From Asticcacaulis sp. AC466 (GTDB lineage: Bacteria; Pseudomonadota; Alphaproteobacteria; Caulobacterales; Caulobacteraceae), in NCBI RefSeq assembly GCF_000495815.1, contig NZ_AWGE01000001.1, positions 1 through 64,000 of the forward strand: a DNA stretch of 64,000 nucleotides, in the 5' to 3' direction. Of the stretch, positions 44,732 to 54,258 are shown piece by piece. Numbering within the stretch: position 1 is the first letter of the stretch; each line of letters starts with the position of its first letter. Under the pieces are notes generated by a model. It searched no databases, had not been told where the DNA came from, and saw only the letters and a program-made list of their open reading frames with translations. A program made the translations under genes and the position numbers.

Positions 44732-45364
44732 CTATAAATGAAATGCGTCGATGGCGCCGATGCCTGACAGGCCGCTGTCATGCAAGGATGCGATATTGTC
44801 GTATGTGATCCCGCCCAACCCGTAGACCGGCCTGCCTGTCAAAGTGGTCCAGTCACGCACACCCTTTGCCCCTAGGGGTTCGACATTGGCGGCGGACGGA
44901 CTATGGCTGGCGAATACGGGCGAAATAAAAACAGCATCGAGTGCGCTATCACCGTCCAGGCCGCGTAGGCTGTCCATGTCATGACACGCTGCCGTCAATT
45001 TCAGGTGCGGATGCTTGATCCGCAGATCGCGGGCCCGATTTTGGCTTGCCTGACGCAGGTGCACGCCGTGGGCCTCAACCTCATGCGCCATCGCATCGTC
45101 TTCGCCGATCAGCAGGGTCAGGCCGTTATCCTCTGCGATTTTGCGCAGCAGGCGCGCGCGCTGGAGGGCGTGGCCTTCGCCAAAATGGCGGTAGATGACA
45201 CCGCAGCCGGTCGGTAAGTGAATGGCTATGTCTTCGGGGTGCGGGGTCCGCTTCGGATCGGTAAAGAAGAACAGAGGCGGCAATTGGGGGTTCAATGCGC
45301 CGCTGGCCTGCGCTATATCGCGGGCTTTATCGAACAGATATTGAAAGCGGGTCTTGTATGTCAT
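44732..45364 (-). CDS. Thiamine-phosphate synthase-like protein
   Basis: A 210-residue TIM-barrel protein of the ThiE/TenI group: LFFFTDPKRTPHPEDIAIHL, GLTLLIGEDDAMAHEVEAHG-VHL, KLTAACHDMDSLRG, AVFISPVFASHSPSAAN and VYGLGGITYDNIASL. The GGI near the end would bind phosphate. Several positions differ from canonical ThiE, so it may be a divergent ThiE or a TenI-like protein. Its start codon overlaps the start of the opposite-strand yggS gene by seven bases. Confidence 0.8.
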   Translation of the reverse strand: MTYKTRFQYLFDKARDIAQASGALNPQLPPLFFFTDPKRTPHPEDIAIHLPTGCGVIYRHFGEGHALQRARLLRKIAEDNGLTLLIGEDDAMAHEVEAHGVHLRQASQNRARDLRIKHPHLKLTAACHDMDSLRGLDGDSALDAVFISPVFASHSPSAANVEPLGAKGVRDWTTLTGRPVYGLGGITYDNIASLHDSGLSGIGAIDAFHL

Positions 45365-46029
45365 CTCTGGACGCCCATTCTGGGAACACCTATTCTAGGC
45401 TGATCGACCGGATGCACAAGGCCTTGAGCGATGCGGGTCGCTTGCCCAACTGCGCCCACCTTACCGCCGTTTCGAAAAATCAGCCATGGGCAGCCATCAC
45501 GCCTGTCCTGGCCGCCGGGCATCGCCGCTTCGGTGAAAATCGCGTTCAGGAAGCGATGGAACGTTGGGATGGCCAGCGCGCCAACTATCCAGGCCTCGAG
45601 TTGCGCCTGATCGGACCGTTGCAGTCGAACAAGGCCGCCGATGCGGTGGCGTTTTTCGATGTCATTGAAACCATTGATCGAGAAAAGATCGCCCGCGCGA
45701 TCGCGGAGGAAATACAAAGGCAGGGCAAGGCCGTCTCCACCTATGTTCAGGTCAATGTCGGTGAAGAGGAGCAGAAATCCGGTGTCTGGCCGAAAGATGC
45801 CGACGCCTTTATTAAAACCGTGGTCGGATACGGACTGAGCGTCGATGGGCTAATGTGTATTCCGCCCGTTGATGGACCGCGGGGTCCATATTTTGCGCTT
45901 CTTAAACGGATTGCCGAACGTAATGGCATAGCCCACCTCAGCATGGGCATGAGCGATGATTTCGAAACGGCCATCGCCTTTGGGTCCACCGAAATTCGCG
46001 TCGGCTCGGCGCTGTTCGGCGCGCGCTGA
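45358..46029 (+). CDS. YggS family PLP-binding protein
   Basis: A 223-residue pyridoxal-5'-phosphate homeostasis protein of the alanine-racemase-fold YggS/PROSC family. The PLP lysine is in LTAVSKNQPW; other motifs are FGENRVQEAMERW, LIGPLQSNKA and LSMGMSDDFETAIAFGSTEI-RVGSALFG. The ATG at 45358 is used; 45412 is a later alternative. It is divergent from the ThiE-like gene with the two start codons sharing ATGTCAT. Confidence 0.93.
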   Translation: MSSLDAHSGNTYSRLIDRMHKALSDAGRLPNCAHLTAVSKNQPWAAITPVLAAGHRRFGENRVQEAMERWDGQRANYPGLELRLIGPLQSNKAADAVAFFDVIETIDREKIARAIAEEIQRQGKAVSTYVQVNVGEEEQKSGVWPKDADAFIKTVVGYGLSVDGLMCIPPVDGPRGPYFALLKRIAERNGIAHLSMGMSDDFETAIAFGSTEIRVGSALFGAR

Positions 46030-46050
46030 TAGCGGCGTCCGGTCATGGCC

Positions 46051-46563
46051 TCAGGTTGGGGCGATTTCGATACCGTCACCCGGCCGCGCCTCTGCCAGAA
46101 ACGCGCGCATATCGTCCATCGCGATCGCCACGCAGCCTTCGGTGCCGCTATAATCTTCCCGCGCCAGATGGAGGAAGATGGCCGACCCCAGGCCGGCTAC
46201 GGGCGGGTCATCATTATGGCCAAGGACGACGATCACATCATAGACATGATCATCTCTCCACAATTTCTCGTGACTGAAATCTACGGGCAGCTTCACATGT
46301 TGGTTATAGGCAGGTGATGAGGGATCGTCGCACCAACCGTCATCTGGCGACAAAGTGACACAGTTTAGGGCGGTTTGGGGCCTGTCCAGACGGTCAGGAC
46401 GGTAGAAAACATAACGGATTGGCCAGATTCCCACCGGAGACGCGCCGTCGCCCTCCCTTTTCTCGCTTGCCGGGCGCAGCCCCCCTTTTCCCAAGGCGCA
46501 ACGCACCCTATGTTCATTCAAGCACAGCGTGCCGTCGGCACGGGCAGTAAAATTCTTGACCAT
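46051..46563 (-). CDS. L,D-transpeptidase (YkuD) family protein
   Basis: A 170-residue protein with the YkuD catalytic region: VIVVLGHNDDPPVAGLGSAI followed by FLHLAREDYSGTEGCVAIAM, with the active Cys. The Ser-His-Gly-Cys motif is varied to Thr-Glu-Gly-Cys. N-terminal KGGLRPASEKREGDGASPVG also fits. No signal peptide is visible, unusual for an enzyme that would act on peptidoglycan. It is convergent with yggS and divergent from cenR. Confidence 0.83.
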   Translation of the reverse strand: MVKNFTARADGTLCLNEHRVRCALGKGGLRPASEKREGDGASPVGIWPIRYVFYRPDRLDRPQTALNCVTLSPDDGWCDDPSSPAYNQHVKLPVDFSHEKLWRDDHVYDVIVVLGHNDDPPVAGLGSAIFLHLAREDYSGTEGCVAIAMDDMRAFLAEARPGDGIEIAPT

Positions 46564-46613
46564 TGTGGCCTTTTTGCTGCTTAGTCATAACGATAAACAC
46601 AAGATACAGGATC

Positions 46614-47300
46614 ATGGTGCAACAAAAAACCCTCCTTATAGTCGATGACGATGACGAACTGCGCGAAGCCTTGGCCGAGCAACTTGAACTTCATGAAGAG
46701 TTTAAGGTCATTCAGGCATCGAACGGTACCGAAGGTCTGAAACTCGGAAAAAGCGTCAATGCCGACCTGATTCTGCTTGATGTCGATCTTCCGGACATGG
46801 ACGGCCGTGAGGCCTGCCGCCTGCTGCGCAAGGGCGGGCTGACTACGCCGGTAATCATGTTGACGGGCCAGACATCGGATTCCGACACCATTCTCGGTCT
46901 CGATGCCGGTGCAAACGATTACGTCACCAAGCCTTTCCGGTTTGCTGTGCTGCTGGCGCGGATACGGGCTCAGGTGCGCTCGCATGAGACCAGCGAAGAT
47001 GCGACCTTCCGCATCGGGCCTTATGAATTCAAGCCGGCGCTCAAGGTGCTGGTCGATCAGACGCAGAAGAAGACGCGCCTGACGGAAAAGGAAACCAACA
47101 TCCTGAAATACCTCTATCGCGCCGGCGGTAAGCCGATCACCCGCGAAGAGCTGCTTACGGAAGTATGGGGCTATAATGCGGGTGTAACCACGCACACTCT
47201 GGAAACCCATGTCTACCGTTTGCGCCAGAAGATCGAGCCGGACCCCGCCAATGCGCGCCTGTTGATGACGGACGCCGGCGGCTACCGCCTCCAGTTCTGA
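46614..47300 (+). CDS. cenR: OmpR-family response regulator CenR
   Basis: The 228-residue protein has an N-terminal receiver (LLIVDDDDELREALAEQL; phospho-acceptor Asp in LILLDVDLPDMDG; MLTGQTSD; DYVTKPF) and a C-terminal winged helix (RLTEKETNILKYLYRAGGKP; VTTHTLETHVYRLRQKIEPD). CenR in C. crescentus is an essential envelope regulator encoded in the same origin-proximal region; position and architecture support the name. No kinase (CenK) is nearby, as expected. A good terminator follows. Confidence 0.87.
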   Translation: MVQQKTLLIVDDDDELREALAEQLELHEEFKVIQASNGTEGLKLGKSVNADLILLDVDLPDMDGREACRLLRKGGLTTPVIMLTGQTSDSDTILGLDAGANDYVTKPFRFAVLLARIRAQVRSHETSEDATFRIGPYEFKPALKVLVDQTQKKTRLTEKETNILKYLYRAGGKPITREELLTEVWGYNAGVTTHTLETHVYRLRQKIEPDPANARLLMTDAGGYRLQF

Positions 47301-47304
47301 TTGG

Positions 47305-47331
47305 AAAGCCGGGGTCGCGCCCCGGCTTTTT
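47305..47331 (+). terminator. Intrinsic terminator of cenR
   Basis: AAAGCCGGGG (47305-47314) pairs with CCCCGGCTTT (47320-47329), followed by T residues. Confidence 0.92.
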
Positions 47332-47460
47332 CATGTCGGCGCGCAAGATAGTTTTTACGGAAACTATCTGTTCTTTTCCGCAAAACGGGTTCAAAACAAG
47401 CGCCGTTTCCGATGCGCCGAAGCGAAGGCGCGTTTCACGTTTCGCAAAGGGCGCCAGACC

Positions 47461-48855
47461 ATGTTGTCCACTCTCGACATCTTCAAGATTGGGATCGGTC
47501 CATCCAGTTCGCATACGGTGGGGCCGATGCGTATCACCAAGCGCGCCCTGCAGGAGGCAAAGAACAAAGGGGTGCTGGATCGCGCCGCCCGTGTCATGGT
47601 CGAGCTACAGGGCTCATTGGCCTTGACCGGCATAGGGCACGGTTCGGACAAGGCGGCGATATTGGGACTTGTCGGCGCCGAGCCCGACACCCTTGACCCC
47701 GATTGGGCGGAAGCCACGTTCGCGGCATTGAAAACGGCAAGCGATATAGCACTTTTCGACGGTCCGAGCATCGGTTTCAATTATCGCCGTGACGTCGATT
47801 TTCGTGGCGATATCATGCCGCGCATGCACCCGAACGGCCTGTGCGTGCGACTATATGATGCTGCAGCCTCGGAACTTTTTTCGTCGACCTTTTATTCCAC
47901 CGGCGGCGGTTTCATCGCTTCGGCGGAACAATTGTCGCGACCGGCCGAAAACGACCGTATCGGCGTGGCGGGCAAGGGGGCCTTGCCGTTTTCATCCGCC
48001 GCGGAACTGCTCGCCATCTGTGCCCGTGACGGGTTGAATATATACGACGTCGTCCTGGCCAATGAAGACGCGCGGCGTCCCCGCGCCGAAACCGATGCCG
48101 GCTTGCTGCGCATCTGGCAAGTCATGAGCGGTGCCATCGACCGGGGCCTGCGGTCCGAAGGCATTTTGCCGGGTGGACTGAACGTCAAACGGCGCGCGTC
48201 ACGGCTATACGACACCCTGATCAGCGAAAGTCACAATCAAGAATCGGAACGCCTGTTCGACTGGCTCAACGTGTTCGCCATGGCGGTCAATGAAGAAAAT
48301 GCCGCCGGCGGGCGCGTTGTCACGGCGCCGACCAACGGCGCAGCGGGCGTGATACCGGCGCTGATCCGCTATTATTGCGCCTTCGACGGCTGGCAGCCGG
48401 GTGACGCGGTATCGGAAGGCAAGATCGGGCGTTTCCTGCTCACGGCGGCCGGGATTGGCATGATCTACAAGCAACGCGCCTCTCTCTCCGGCGCTGAAAT
48501 GGGCTGTCAGGGGGAGGTTGGCGTGGCCTGCTCCATGGGGGCTGCCGGCCTGTGCGCCGTGTGGGGCGGCAGCGCCTCGCAGATCGAACACGCGGCAGAA
48601 ATTGGCATGGAACACAATCTCGGCCTGACCTGCGATCCGGTCGGCGGCCTGGTCCAGATTCCCTGCATCGAACGCAACGCCATCGGCGCCGTGAAGGCGG
48701 CCAATGCGGCCCGCCTGTCCTTACGCGACAGCGGCGAACACAAGGTCACTCTGGATCAGGTCATAGAAACCATGCGCCAGACGGGCCTCGACATGTCGTC
48801 AAAGTATAAGGAAACATCCCAGGGTGGTCTGGCTGTCAATGTCGTGGAGTGCTGA
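47461..48855 (+). CDS. sdaA: L-serine ammonia-lyase
   Basis: An iron-sulfur serine dehydratase producing pyruvate and ammonia. The 464-residue single-chain enzyme has the beta-domain start [20 protein letters not shown] and the alpha-domain [40 protein letters not shown] and [18 protein letters not shown], which supply cluster cysteines. It is full length. It stands alone downstream of the cenR terminator. Confidence 0.96.
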   Translation: MLSTLDIFKIGIGPSSSHTVGPMRITKRALQEAKNKGVLDRAARVMVELQGSLALTGIGHGSDKAAILGLVGAEPDTLDPDWAEATFAALKTASDIALFDGPSIGFNYRRDVDFRGDIMPRMHPNGLCVRLYDAAASELFSSTFYSTGGGFIASAEQLSRPAENDRIGVAGKGALPFSSAAELLAICARDGLNIYDVVLANEDARRPRAETDAGLLRIWQVMSGAIDRGLRSEGILPGGLNVKRRASRLYDTLISESHNQESERLFDWLNVFAMAVNEENAAGGRVVTAPTNGAAGVIPALIRYYCAFDGWQPGDAVSEGKIGRFLLTAAGIGMIYKQRASLSGAEMGCQGEVGVACSMGAAGLCAVWGGSASQIEHAAEIGMEHNLGLTCDPVGGLVQIPCIERNAIGAVKAANAARLSLRDSGEHKVTLDQVIETMRQTGLDMSSKYKETSQGGLAVNVVEC

Positions 48856-48919
48856 TCGGCTAATCCGAAACCATCCTTCTGGCGTATAGCTTATGGGCCG
48901 GGTCAAAAAAGGATAGGTT

Positions 48920-49441
48920 ATGTTGCGATATTTGACGATCGGTGCGGCGCTTCTGTTGTCGTCCTGTGCCTCCATACCGGCCCCGGACAGGGCGCCCAAA
49001 ACCGCCGCTGTGCCGATGAGTCATTACAGTGGCACCTGGCTCGAAATCGCGCGCCGGCCCATGTGGCTGACCGACGGCTGCGTCGCTGGCTACACGACCT
49101 ATGGTCCAGGCCAGACGCCGGGCGCGGTGGCGGTGGAAGACGGGTGTCATGCGGGCACGCCATCGGGTAAGCTCAAAACCATCAAGGGAAAGGGCACGCT
49201 GACCGATGCCGGTGGCGACAATTCCCGCCTGCGCGTGCAATATCCGCTCTTTATCACCTGGAACTATTGGGTTCTGTACGAAGCCCCCGATCGTAGCTGG
49301 TTCATCAGCGCCGATCCGGCCATGAAGAACCTGTGGATCTACGCTCGCGCGGTGCCGTCGCCGCAGGCGCGTGAGGTGATGGTCGCCAAGGCGAAGGCGC
49401 TGGGTTACGATGTCGCCAAGCTGGAATTCCCGGCCTTCTGA
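48920..49441 (+). CDS. Lipocalin family lipoprotein
   Basis: A 173-residue protein with a lipobox (IGAALLLSSCASIPAP). The lipocalin start motif SHYSGTWLEIARRP is clear (G-x-W), and the end WIYARAVPSPQAREVMVAKA fits the Blc/apolipoprotein-D type. It is probably an outer-membrane lipocalin handling lipophilic ligands or lipids. The insertion TPSGKLKTIKGKGTL is part of the barrel. It is convergent with the small protein gene at 49477-49893. Confidence 0.88.
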   Translation: MLRYLTIGAALLLSSCASIPAPDRAPKTAAVPMSHYSGTWLEIARRPMWLTDGCVAGYTTYGPGQTPGAVAVEDGCHAGTPSGKLKTIKGKGTLTDAGGDNSRLRVQYPLFITWNYWVLYEAPDRSWFISADPAMKNLWIYARAVPSPQAREVMVAKAKALGYDVAKLEFPAF

Positions 49442-49476
49442 GCGCGACATCAACATGTTCAGAGACGGCGCGCGCT

Positions 49477-49893
49477 TTAGTCTTCGGCGTCGACGTACCA
49501 TACGAACCATATGGCGTCTTCCAAACGGCCGCCATCGGCCAGCAGTTGTTCGACCGGTCCTGGGAAGGCTTCGCGAATTTCCGCTGCGAAATCGACCTCG
49601 GCTTTTAATTCTGCCAGAGCCTGCAAGGATATATTGGCCGCCATCTCGACCTGTGCCTCCCACGGCAGGACTGGCGGGATGAGTTGGCAGGCATCGATGT
49701 CGATCCAGTCGCATTCGCCAATGGCGTCCGGCGTGCGTATTTGCAGTTGGCCGCCGATATTGCGCAGTCCCAACGCCCGGGCGGCGGCAATAACGTCCGG
49801 TAGGTCATCTACGCGCCAGGCATATTCGTTGTGACGCAGATCGGCCTTTGCCAGAATGTCGGCGGGGAGGCGGCTTTCGACGGTATCAGTCAT
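49477..49893 (-). CDS. Conserved hypothetical protein
   Basis: A 138-residue cytoplasmic protein, which I do not recognise. It starts MTDTVESRLPADILAKADLR and has an acidic C-terminus ending AIWFVWYVDAED. The region LRNIGGQLQIRTPDAIGECD and ISLQALAELKAEVDF suggests a compact alpha/beta fold. The ATG at 49893 overlaps the xthA stop by eight bases, so it is translated from the xthA message. The operon with a DNA-repair nuclease does not by itself tell its role. Confidence 0.75.
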   Translation of the reverse strand: MTDTVESRLPADILAKADLRHNEYAWRVDDLPDVIAAARALGLRNIGGQLQIRTPDAIGECDWIDIDACQLIPPVLPWEAQVEMAANISLQALAELKAEVDFAAEIREAFPGPVEQLLADGGRLEDAIWFVWYVDAED

Positions 49894-50689
49894 AGTGGAA
49901 CTCGACCTGGATGGGGGCGTGGTCGCTTGGGCGATCCCATTCGCGAACCGTGTCATGGATTTTGGCGGCGATGCGGTCGCCGACCTTTGCCATCAAACCG
50001 GGATTGAGCAGAATATGATCCAACCTCAGCCCGCGATTGCTTTTACGAAAATCGGCGGCGCGATAGCTCCACCAGGTAAAAATCTTCTGCGGATCGGGAT
50101 AGGCGACGCGGAACGGGTCGTGCAGCGCGCCCGCTCGCATCAATGCATCGAACGCGGCTATTTCCGCCGGCGTATGGCTGACGACGCGTAGCATCTGGCG
50201 ATGGCTCCAGACATCGAATTCGCCGGGCGCTATATTCAGGTCGCCGCAGATCAGCAAGGGCTTGTCCACGCCGCGCCGCGCCAGATCATCGGTCAGGCGT
50301 TCATAGAAGGTCAGCTTGTGATCGAACTTGTCATTGGCCTCGCGGTCGGGCAGGTCGCCGCCGGCCGGGATGTAGAAGTTCCAGATATCGATGTCGCCGA
50401 TACGGATGGCCTGGGCTCGGGCCTCGCTGCGGCGGCAGAAGGTGGGTGTGGCTTGCGCATCGAATGGCACGCGTGAGACCAGGGCCACGCCATGCCAGCC
50501 CTTTTGGCCCGCGATATGGATGTGGGGATAGCCCAGGGCTTCAAACGCGTCGCGTGGAAACTCGTGTTCCTGACATTTGATTTCCTGAAGGCACAGGACG
50601 TCTATGTCGTTGGATTTTAAAAACTGTTCAACCTGCGGCAGGCGGAGCCGGACCGAGTTGACATTCCACGACGCAAGGCTAAGGCGCAT
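49886..50689 (-). CDS. xthA: Exodeoxyribonuclease III
   Basis: The 267-residue AP endonuclease/3' exonuclease of base-excision repair. Motifs: SLASWNVNSVRLRLPQVEQF, DVLCLQEIKCQEHEFP with the catalytic Glu, LLICGDLNIAPGEFDVW, RGLRLDHILLNPGL and a final WDRPSDHAPIQVEF with the catalytic Asp-His pair. It is in an operon with the small downstream protein and is separated from lolA by a terminator. Confidence 0.97.
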   Translation of the reverse strand: MRLSLASWNVNSVRLRLPQVEQFLKSNDIDVLCLQEIKCQEHEFPRDAFEALGYPHIHIAGQKGWHGVALVSRVPFDAQATPTFCRRSEARAQAIRIGDIDIWNFYIPAGGDLPDREANDKFDHKLTFYERLTDDLARRGVDKPLLICGDLNIAPGEFDVWSHRQMLRVVSHTPAEIAAFDALMRAGALHDPFRVAYPDPQKIFTWWSYRAADFRKSNRGLRLDHILLNPGLMAKVGDRIAAKIHDTVREWDRPSDHAPIQVEFHYD

Positions 50690-50754
50690 TCCAAAAAGCT
50701 TTCCCGGCCGCCTGTTTCACATGACGGAGGTCGGTCGCGCAAACAGACAAAAAA

Positions 50755-50780
50755 AACCGGTTCGCGCTGACGAACCGGTT
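50755..50780 (-). terminator. Intrinsic terminator of lolA
   Basis: AACCGGTTCG (50755-50764) and CGAACCGGTT (50771-50780) are perfect arms; the A-run at 50749-50756 reads as T on the minus strand. It ends leftward transcription from lolA. Confidence 0.9.
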
Positions 50781-50927
50781 TAAAGATTTTGGCACATAAC
50801 ACGAAGAGAAAAAAGGGAAAACGAACGCCCGGAAAGATCCGGGCCTAGAGAAAAACCGCCGTCAATCTCCATGTGTGAAAAATAACACGATCAATAAAAA
50901 ACGACAAGAAAAAAGTTTGATCTGACG

Positions 50928-51611
50928 TTATTTTTTTGTCTGCGGCTTATTCAACACAAAAAGCGACGGATTTAGCCCCGAATCGCGGGTGAAACTGGTC
51001 AGTTGGACCGTTGTGGCGCGATTTTGCGCATCGGTGATGGTCCATTCGCGCAGACCGACCCCGCCGTCGCCGGATTGGCTGAAGCCCAGGGTGATATTGC
51101 CTTCCACCGATTTGCGGCGGTCGCGCGCTTTCAGGATGAAGCCTTGGGCGTTGGAACTGACCGCTGTGACAACGACGCCCTGATCCAGGCGAATCTGACG
51201 GGCGAGGAAAAGAGACAGGGGGGTTTCGCTCAAGGGATAGCTATCAAAAGATTGCAGGCGTGGGTCCCACATATTCACGTTCTTGCCGTCCGACACGATG
51301 AGCAGCGAATAGGGCGGGTCGTATTCGAACCGCATCTTCCCGGGACGGGCAATATACCAATTACCGGTGGTGCGGCGACCCTTGTAATCGGTTTGTTCAA
51401 ACCGGCCCTGTCCGGTGGCCAGGCCTTGCAGGTATTCGGTCGCTTTCTTGATCCGCGCCTTGTCGGCGGCGTTGAAATTGGGCGGTGTAATCAACCCGCC
51501 AAACTGGTTTTTGCTATTTTGTGCCGCGGCGGGCAGGCCGGACGCGAAGGCGGAAACCAGGCCTGTGGCCGTAAGGCCCAGCAAAAGCGTGCGTTTGTTC
51601 AGATCGGTCAT
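50928..51611 (-). CDS. lolA: Outer-membrane lipoprotein carrier LolA
   Basis: LolA ferries lipoproteins from LolCDE across the periplasm. The 227-residue protein has a signal peptide (KRTLLLGLTATGLVSAFASG, ending near AAAQ), then KKATEYLQGLATGQGRFEQT, GNWYIARPGKMRFEYDPPYS and LIVSDGKNVNMWDPRLQSFD, the characteristic LolA barrel. The ATG at 51611 is chosen since it starts right before the signal. A GH2 gene now lies between lolA and ftsK. Confidence 0.92.
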   Translation of the reverse strand: MTDLNKRTLLLGLTATGLVSAFASGLPAAAQNSKNQFGGLITPPNFNAADKARIKKATEYLQGLATGQGRFEQTDYKGRRTTGNWYIARPGKMRFEYDPPYSLLIVSDGKNVNMWDPRLQSFDSYPLSETPLSLFLARQIRLDQGVVVTAVSSNAQGFILKARDRRKSVEGNITLGFSQSGDGGVGLREWTITDAQNRATTVQLTSFTRDSGLNPSLFVLNKPQTKK

Positions 51612-51805
51612 GGCCAAAATCCATAAAGACAATGTTCGTAAAAATCCAATGCTTTGAAACAACATTCCAAGGCGTCCTTTTTACGACCTTATCCGAGGAC
51701 GGGTGAACCGCGACTGAAAATGCCATTCAGTAAAAATCGTATACATTATTCTTGTCATCGGGCCGTAAGTCGATTTAAGTTTGTCTACCATAGAAGGAGC
51801 GCCCC
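51612..51805. other. Divergent promoter region lolA / GH2 gene
   Basis: 194 bases of AT-rich sequence between the lolA and GH2 start codons, containing GTATAC near 51740 and a strong AGAAGGAG ribosome-binding site at 51791-51798 for the GH2 gene. No further gene seen. Confidence 0.5.
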
Positions 51806-54244
51806 ATGGCTGGATTGAACCGTCGTCATCTCTTGCAAGGAACGGCAGCGCTGTCGCTTGTCCCCGCCGTCGTTGCGACGGGTCAGTCCGTAGCGGCGCC
51901 GCTCAGCCCAGATACGGGTCCACGCCAGATTATCAGATTTGACGACAATTGGCGCTTCGCGTTTGGCCACGCCAGCGATGTCGCCCGCGACTTCGGCTAT
52001 GGTGCCTATCAATATACCCACGCCAAGCAGGGATCGTCAGGTGTCGTGGCGTCCGAGGTCAAATATGACGACAGCACTTGGACGGCGGTACAGTTGCCGC
52101 ACGACTGGGCGGTGGACCTGCCCTTTGTCAACAACGAAACCTATGTGCCCGGCGGGCGCGAATATGAAGAGGACGAGGCGGCGGCGCATGGCTACAAACC
52201 CGTCGGCCGCAAATTTCCCGAAACCAGCGTCGGTTGGTATCGAAAGGTGTTCAAGCTTGAGCCCGGCGATGAGCTGAAACGCCTGACATTGGAATTTGAC
52301 GGCGTATTTCGCGATTCCACCGTCTTCCTGAACGGCTACATTATCAACCGCCATGAAAGCGGCTACACCCCGTTCGAAGTCGATATCAGCAACTTCATAA
52401 ATACCGACGACACCCCCAATGTGTTGCTGGTGCGGGTCGATGCCTCGTATGGCGAAGGCTGGTTCTACGAAGGCGCCGGCATTTATCGTCACGTCCGAAT
52501 GGTCAAGAGCGGCCGGACCTACGTGCCGCAGTGGGGCGTTTACATAAAATCGGATATTTCGAGCGCCGTTGATATCGAAACCCGTGTCGCCAGTGACGCG
52601 GACAAGACGGTCGTGCTTGTGTCCACCATCACCGACCGTGACGGCCACACCGTGTCCCGGCTGGAAACGCCTGTCACCTTGGCTGCCCAGACGGAACAGA
52701 CGATCAATCAGGCGACCAAGCTCGACCGGCCGCGTCTGTGGGGCCTGGATGATCCGCATCTCTATACCGTGAAAACCGAAATCGTCGAGGCAGGCGTCGC
52801 GGTGGATACCTTCACCAGTACGTTCGGACTGCGTGAAGTGGTGTTCAAGGTCGATGGCTTCTTCCTCAATGGCCAGCCCATGAAGATCAAGGGCACCAAT
52901 AACCACCAGGATCACGCCGGTGTTGGTTCGGCCATCCCTGACGCCCTGCATATCTGGCGCCTGCAGCAACTGAAGGCCATGGGCTCCAACGCCTATCGGT
53001 CGTCGCATAACCCGGCGACGCCGGAGGTTCTGGATGCGTGCGACCGCATGGGATTGCTGGTCATCGACGAAACGCGACTGATGACGTCCGCGCCGGAAGG
53101 CCTGGCCGAACTGGAAACCCTTGTACGCCGTGGCCGCAACCATCCATCCATCATCCTGTGGTCGATCGGCAACGAGGAGCCGCAGCAAGGCACGGCCCGC
53201 GGACTGAAAATCGCCCGTGACATGAGGCGGGTCGTCAAGCGGCTGGACCCAACGCGTCCGATTACAGCGGCAATGAACAACGGCCAGGGTTATGGCATCA
53301 CCGCAGCGCTGGACGTTCTGGGGGTCAACTATTACGTTAACCGACTTGAGCCAGTCCGTGAAAAGTTTCCAAACCTGCCGGTGGTGGCTACGGAAACCGC
53401 GTCGACCCTGTGTACGCGTGGCGAATATGAGCGCTCCGACACCAAACTCTATGTGCCGGCCTATGACACAACGGCGCCAAAATGGGGACACACGGCCGAA
53501 AATTGGTGGCCGTTGTATAACGCGACGCCGAACCTGCTTGGCGGCTTTGTCTGGACCGGCTTCGACTATCGTGGAGAGCCGACCCCTTTCAATTGGTGGC
53601 CATCGGTGACTTCGCACTTTGGCATCATGGATTTGTGCGGCTTTCCCAAGGATAACTACTGGTATTACCAAGCCTGGTGGTCGGATAAGCCGGTCTTGCA
53701 CCTGTTCCCGCACTGGAACTGGGAGACGGGTAAGGTCGTGCCGGTCTGGGTGCATTCCAACTGCGAAGCTGTCGAATTGTTCGTTAACGGCAAGTCGGCC
53801 GGCCGCAAGACTGTGGTGAAGGACCGTCACCTTGAGTGGAGCATTCCGTTCGCACCGGGCCAGATAACGGCCTATGGCTATAAAGGTGGCAAGGTCGTCA
53901 TGAAGGCCGAACGCCGCACGGCATGCGACGCGGCCCGGGTGGTTTTGACCGCCGACATTATCGACGATATCACCGTTCTGAAGGCGGAGCTATTCGATGC
54001 CAAGGGCATAGCCGCGCCACGCGCTGACAATTTGATTCATTTCGATGTCGAAGGACCGGCGCGGGTTATCGGGGTCGGCAACGGCAACCCGACCAGCCAC
54101 GAACCGGACAAGGCGACCTCTCGCAAGGCGTTTAACGGATTGGCCCAGGCGATCGTGCAAAAAGCGGGTGGCCGTCCAGGCGCGATACAGATTACCGCTC
54201 GGTCCGAGGGGCTGATTTCTGGCCGGGTGGATGTGAAGGGATAG
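51806..54244 (+). CDS. Tat-exported GH2 family beta-galactosidase
   Basis: A glycoside hydrolase of family 2, 812 residues. The N-terminus carries a twin-arginine signal (LNRRHLLQGTAALSLVPAVV). The sugar-binding domain has LPHDWAVDLP; the catalytic TIM barrel has SSHNPATPEVLDACDRMG, acid/base Glu457 in SIGNEEPQQG and nucleophile Glu530 in VVATETAST. C-terminal beta domains include WVHSNCEAVELFVNGKSAGR. Activity on beta-galactosides is the usual reading, but related GH2 enzymes act on other sugars. It is periplasmic by its signal. It has its own ribosome-binding site and terminator and interrupts an otherwise core minus-strand order. Confidence 0.88.
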   Translation: MAGLNRRHLLQGTAALSLVPAVVATGQSVAAPLSPDTGPRQIIRFDDNWRFAFGHASDVARDFGYGAYQYTHAKQGSSGVVASEVKYDDSTWTAVQLPHDWAVDLPFVNNETYVPGGREYEEDEAAAHGYKPVGRKFPETSVGWYRKVFKLEPGDELKRLTLEFDGVFRDSTVFLNGYIINRHESGYTPFEVDISNFINTDDTPNVLLVRVDASYGEGWFYEGAGIYRHVRMVKSGRTYVPQWGVYIKSDISSAVDIETRVASDADKTVVLVSTITDRDGHTVSRLETPVTLAAQTEQTINQATKLDRPRLWGLDDPHLYTVKTEIVEAGVAVDTFTSTFGLREVVFKVDGFFLNGQPMKIKGTNNHQDHAGVGSAIPDALHIWRLQQLKAMGSNAYRSSHNPATPEVLDACDRMGLLVIDETRLMTSAPEGLAELETLVRRGRNHPSIILWSIGNEEPQQGTARGLKIARDMRRVVKRLDPTRPITAAMNNGQGYGITAALDVLGVNYYVNRLEPVREKFPNLPVVATETASTLCTRGEYERSDTKLYVPAYDTTAPKWGHTAENWWPLYNATPNLLGGFVWTGFDYRGEPTPFNWWPSVTSHFGIMDLCGFPKDNYWYYQAWWSDKPVLHLFPHWNWETGKVVPVWVHSNCEAVELFVNGKSAGRKTVVKDRHLEWSIPFAPGQITAYGYKGGKVVMKAERRTACDAARVVLTADIIDDITVLKAELFDAKGIAAPRADNLIHFDVEGPARVIGVGNGNPTSHEPDKATSRKAFNGLAQAIVQKAGGRPGAIQITARSEGLISGRVDVKG

Positions 54245-54258
54245 ACCCGTCATATTAA

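Noticed and set aside
50713-50728. parS-like sequence starting TGTTTCAC near xthA
   Set aside because: Only about 12 of 16 positions match; the right half-site is lost.
52037-53830. 597-codon minus-strand open frame opposite the GH2 gene
   Set aside because: The plus strand encodes a complete glycoside hydrolase with signal and catalytic residues; the antisense frame has no recognisable motif.
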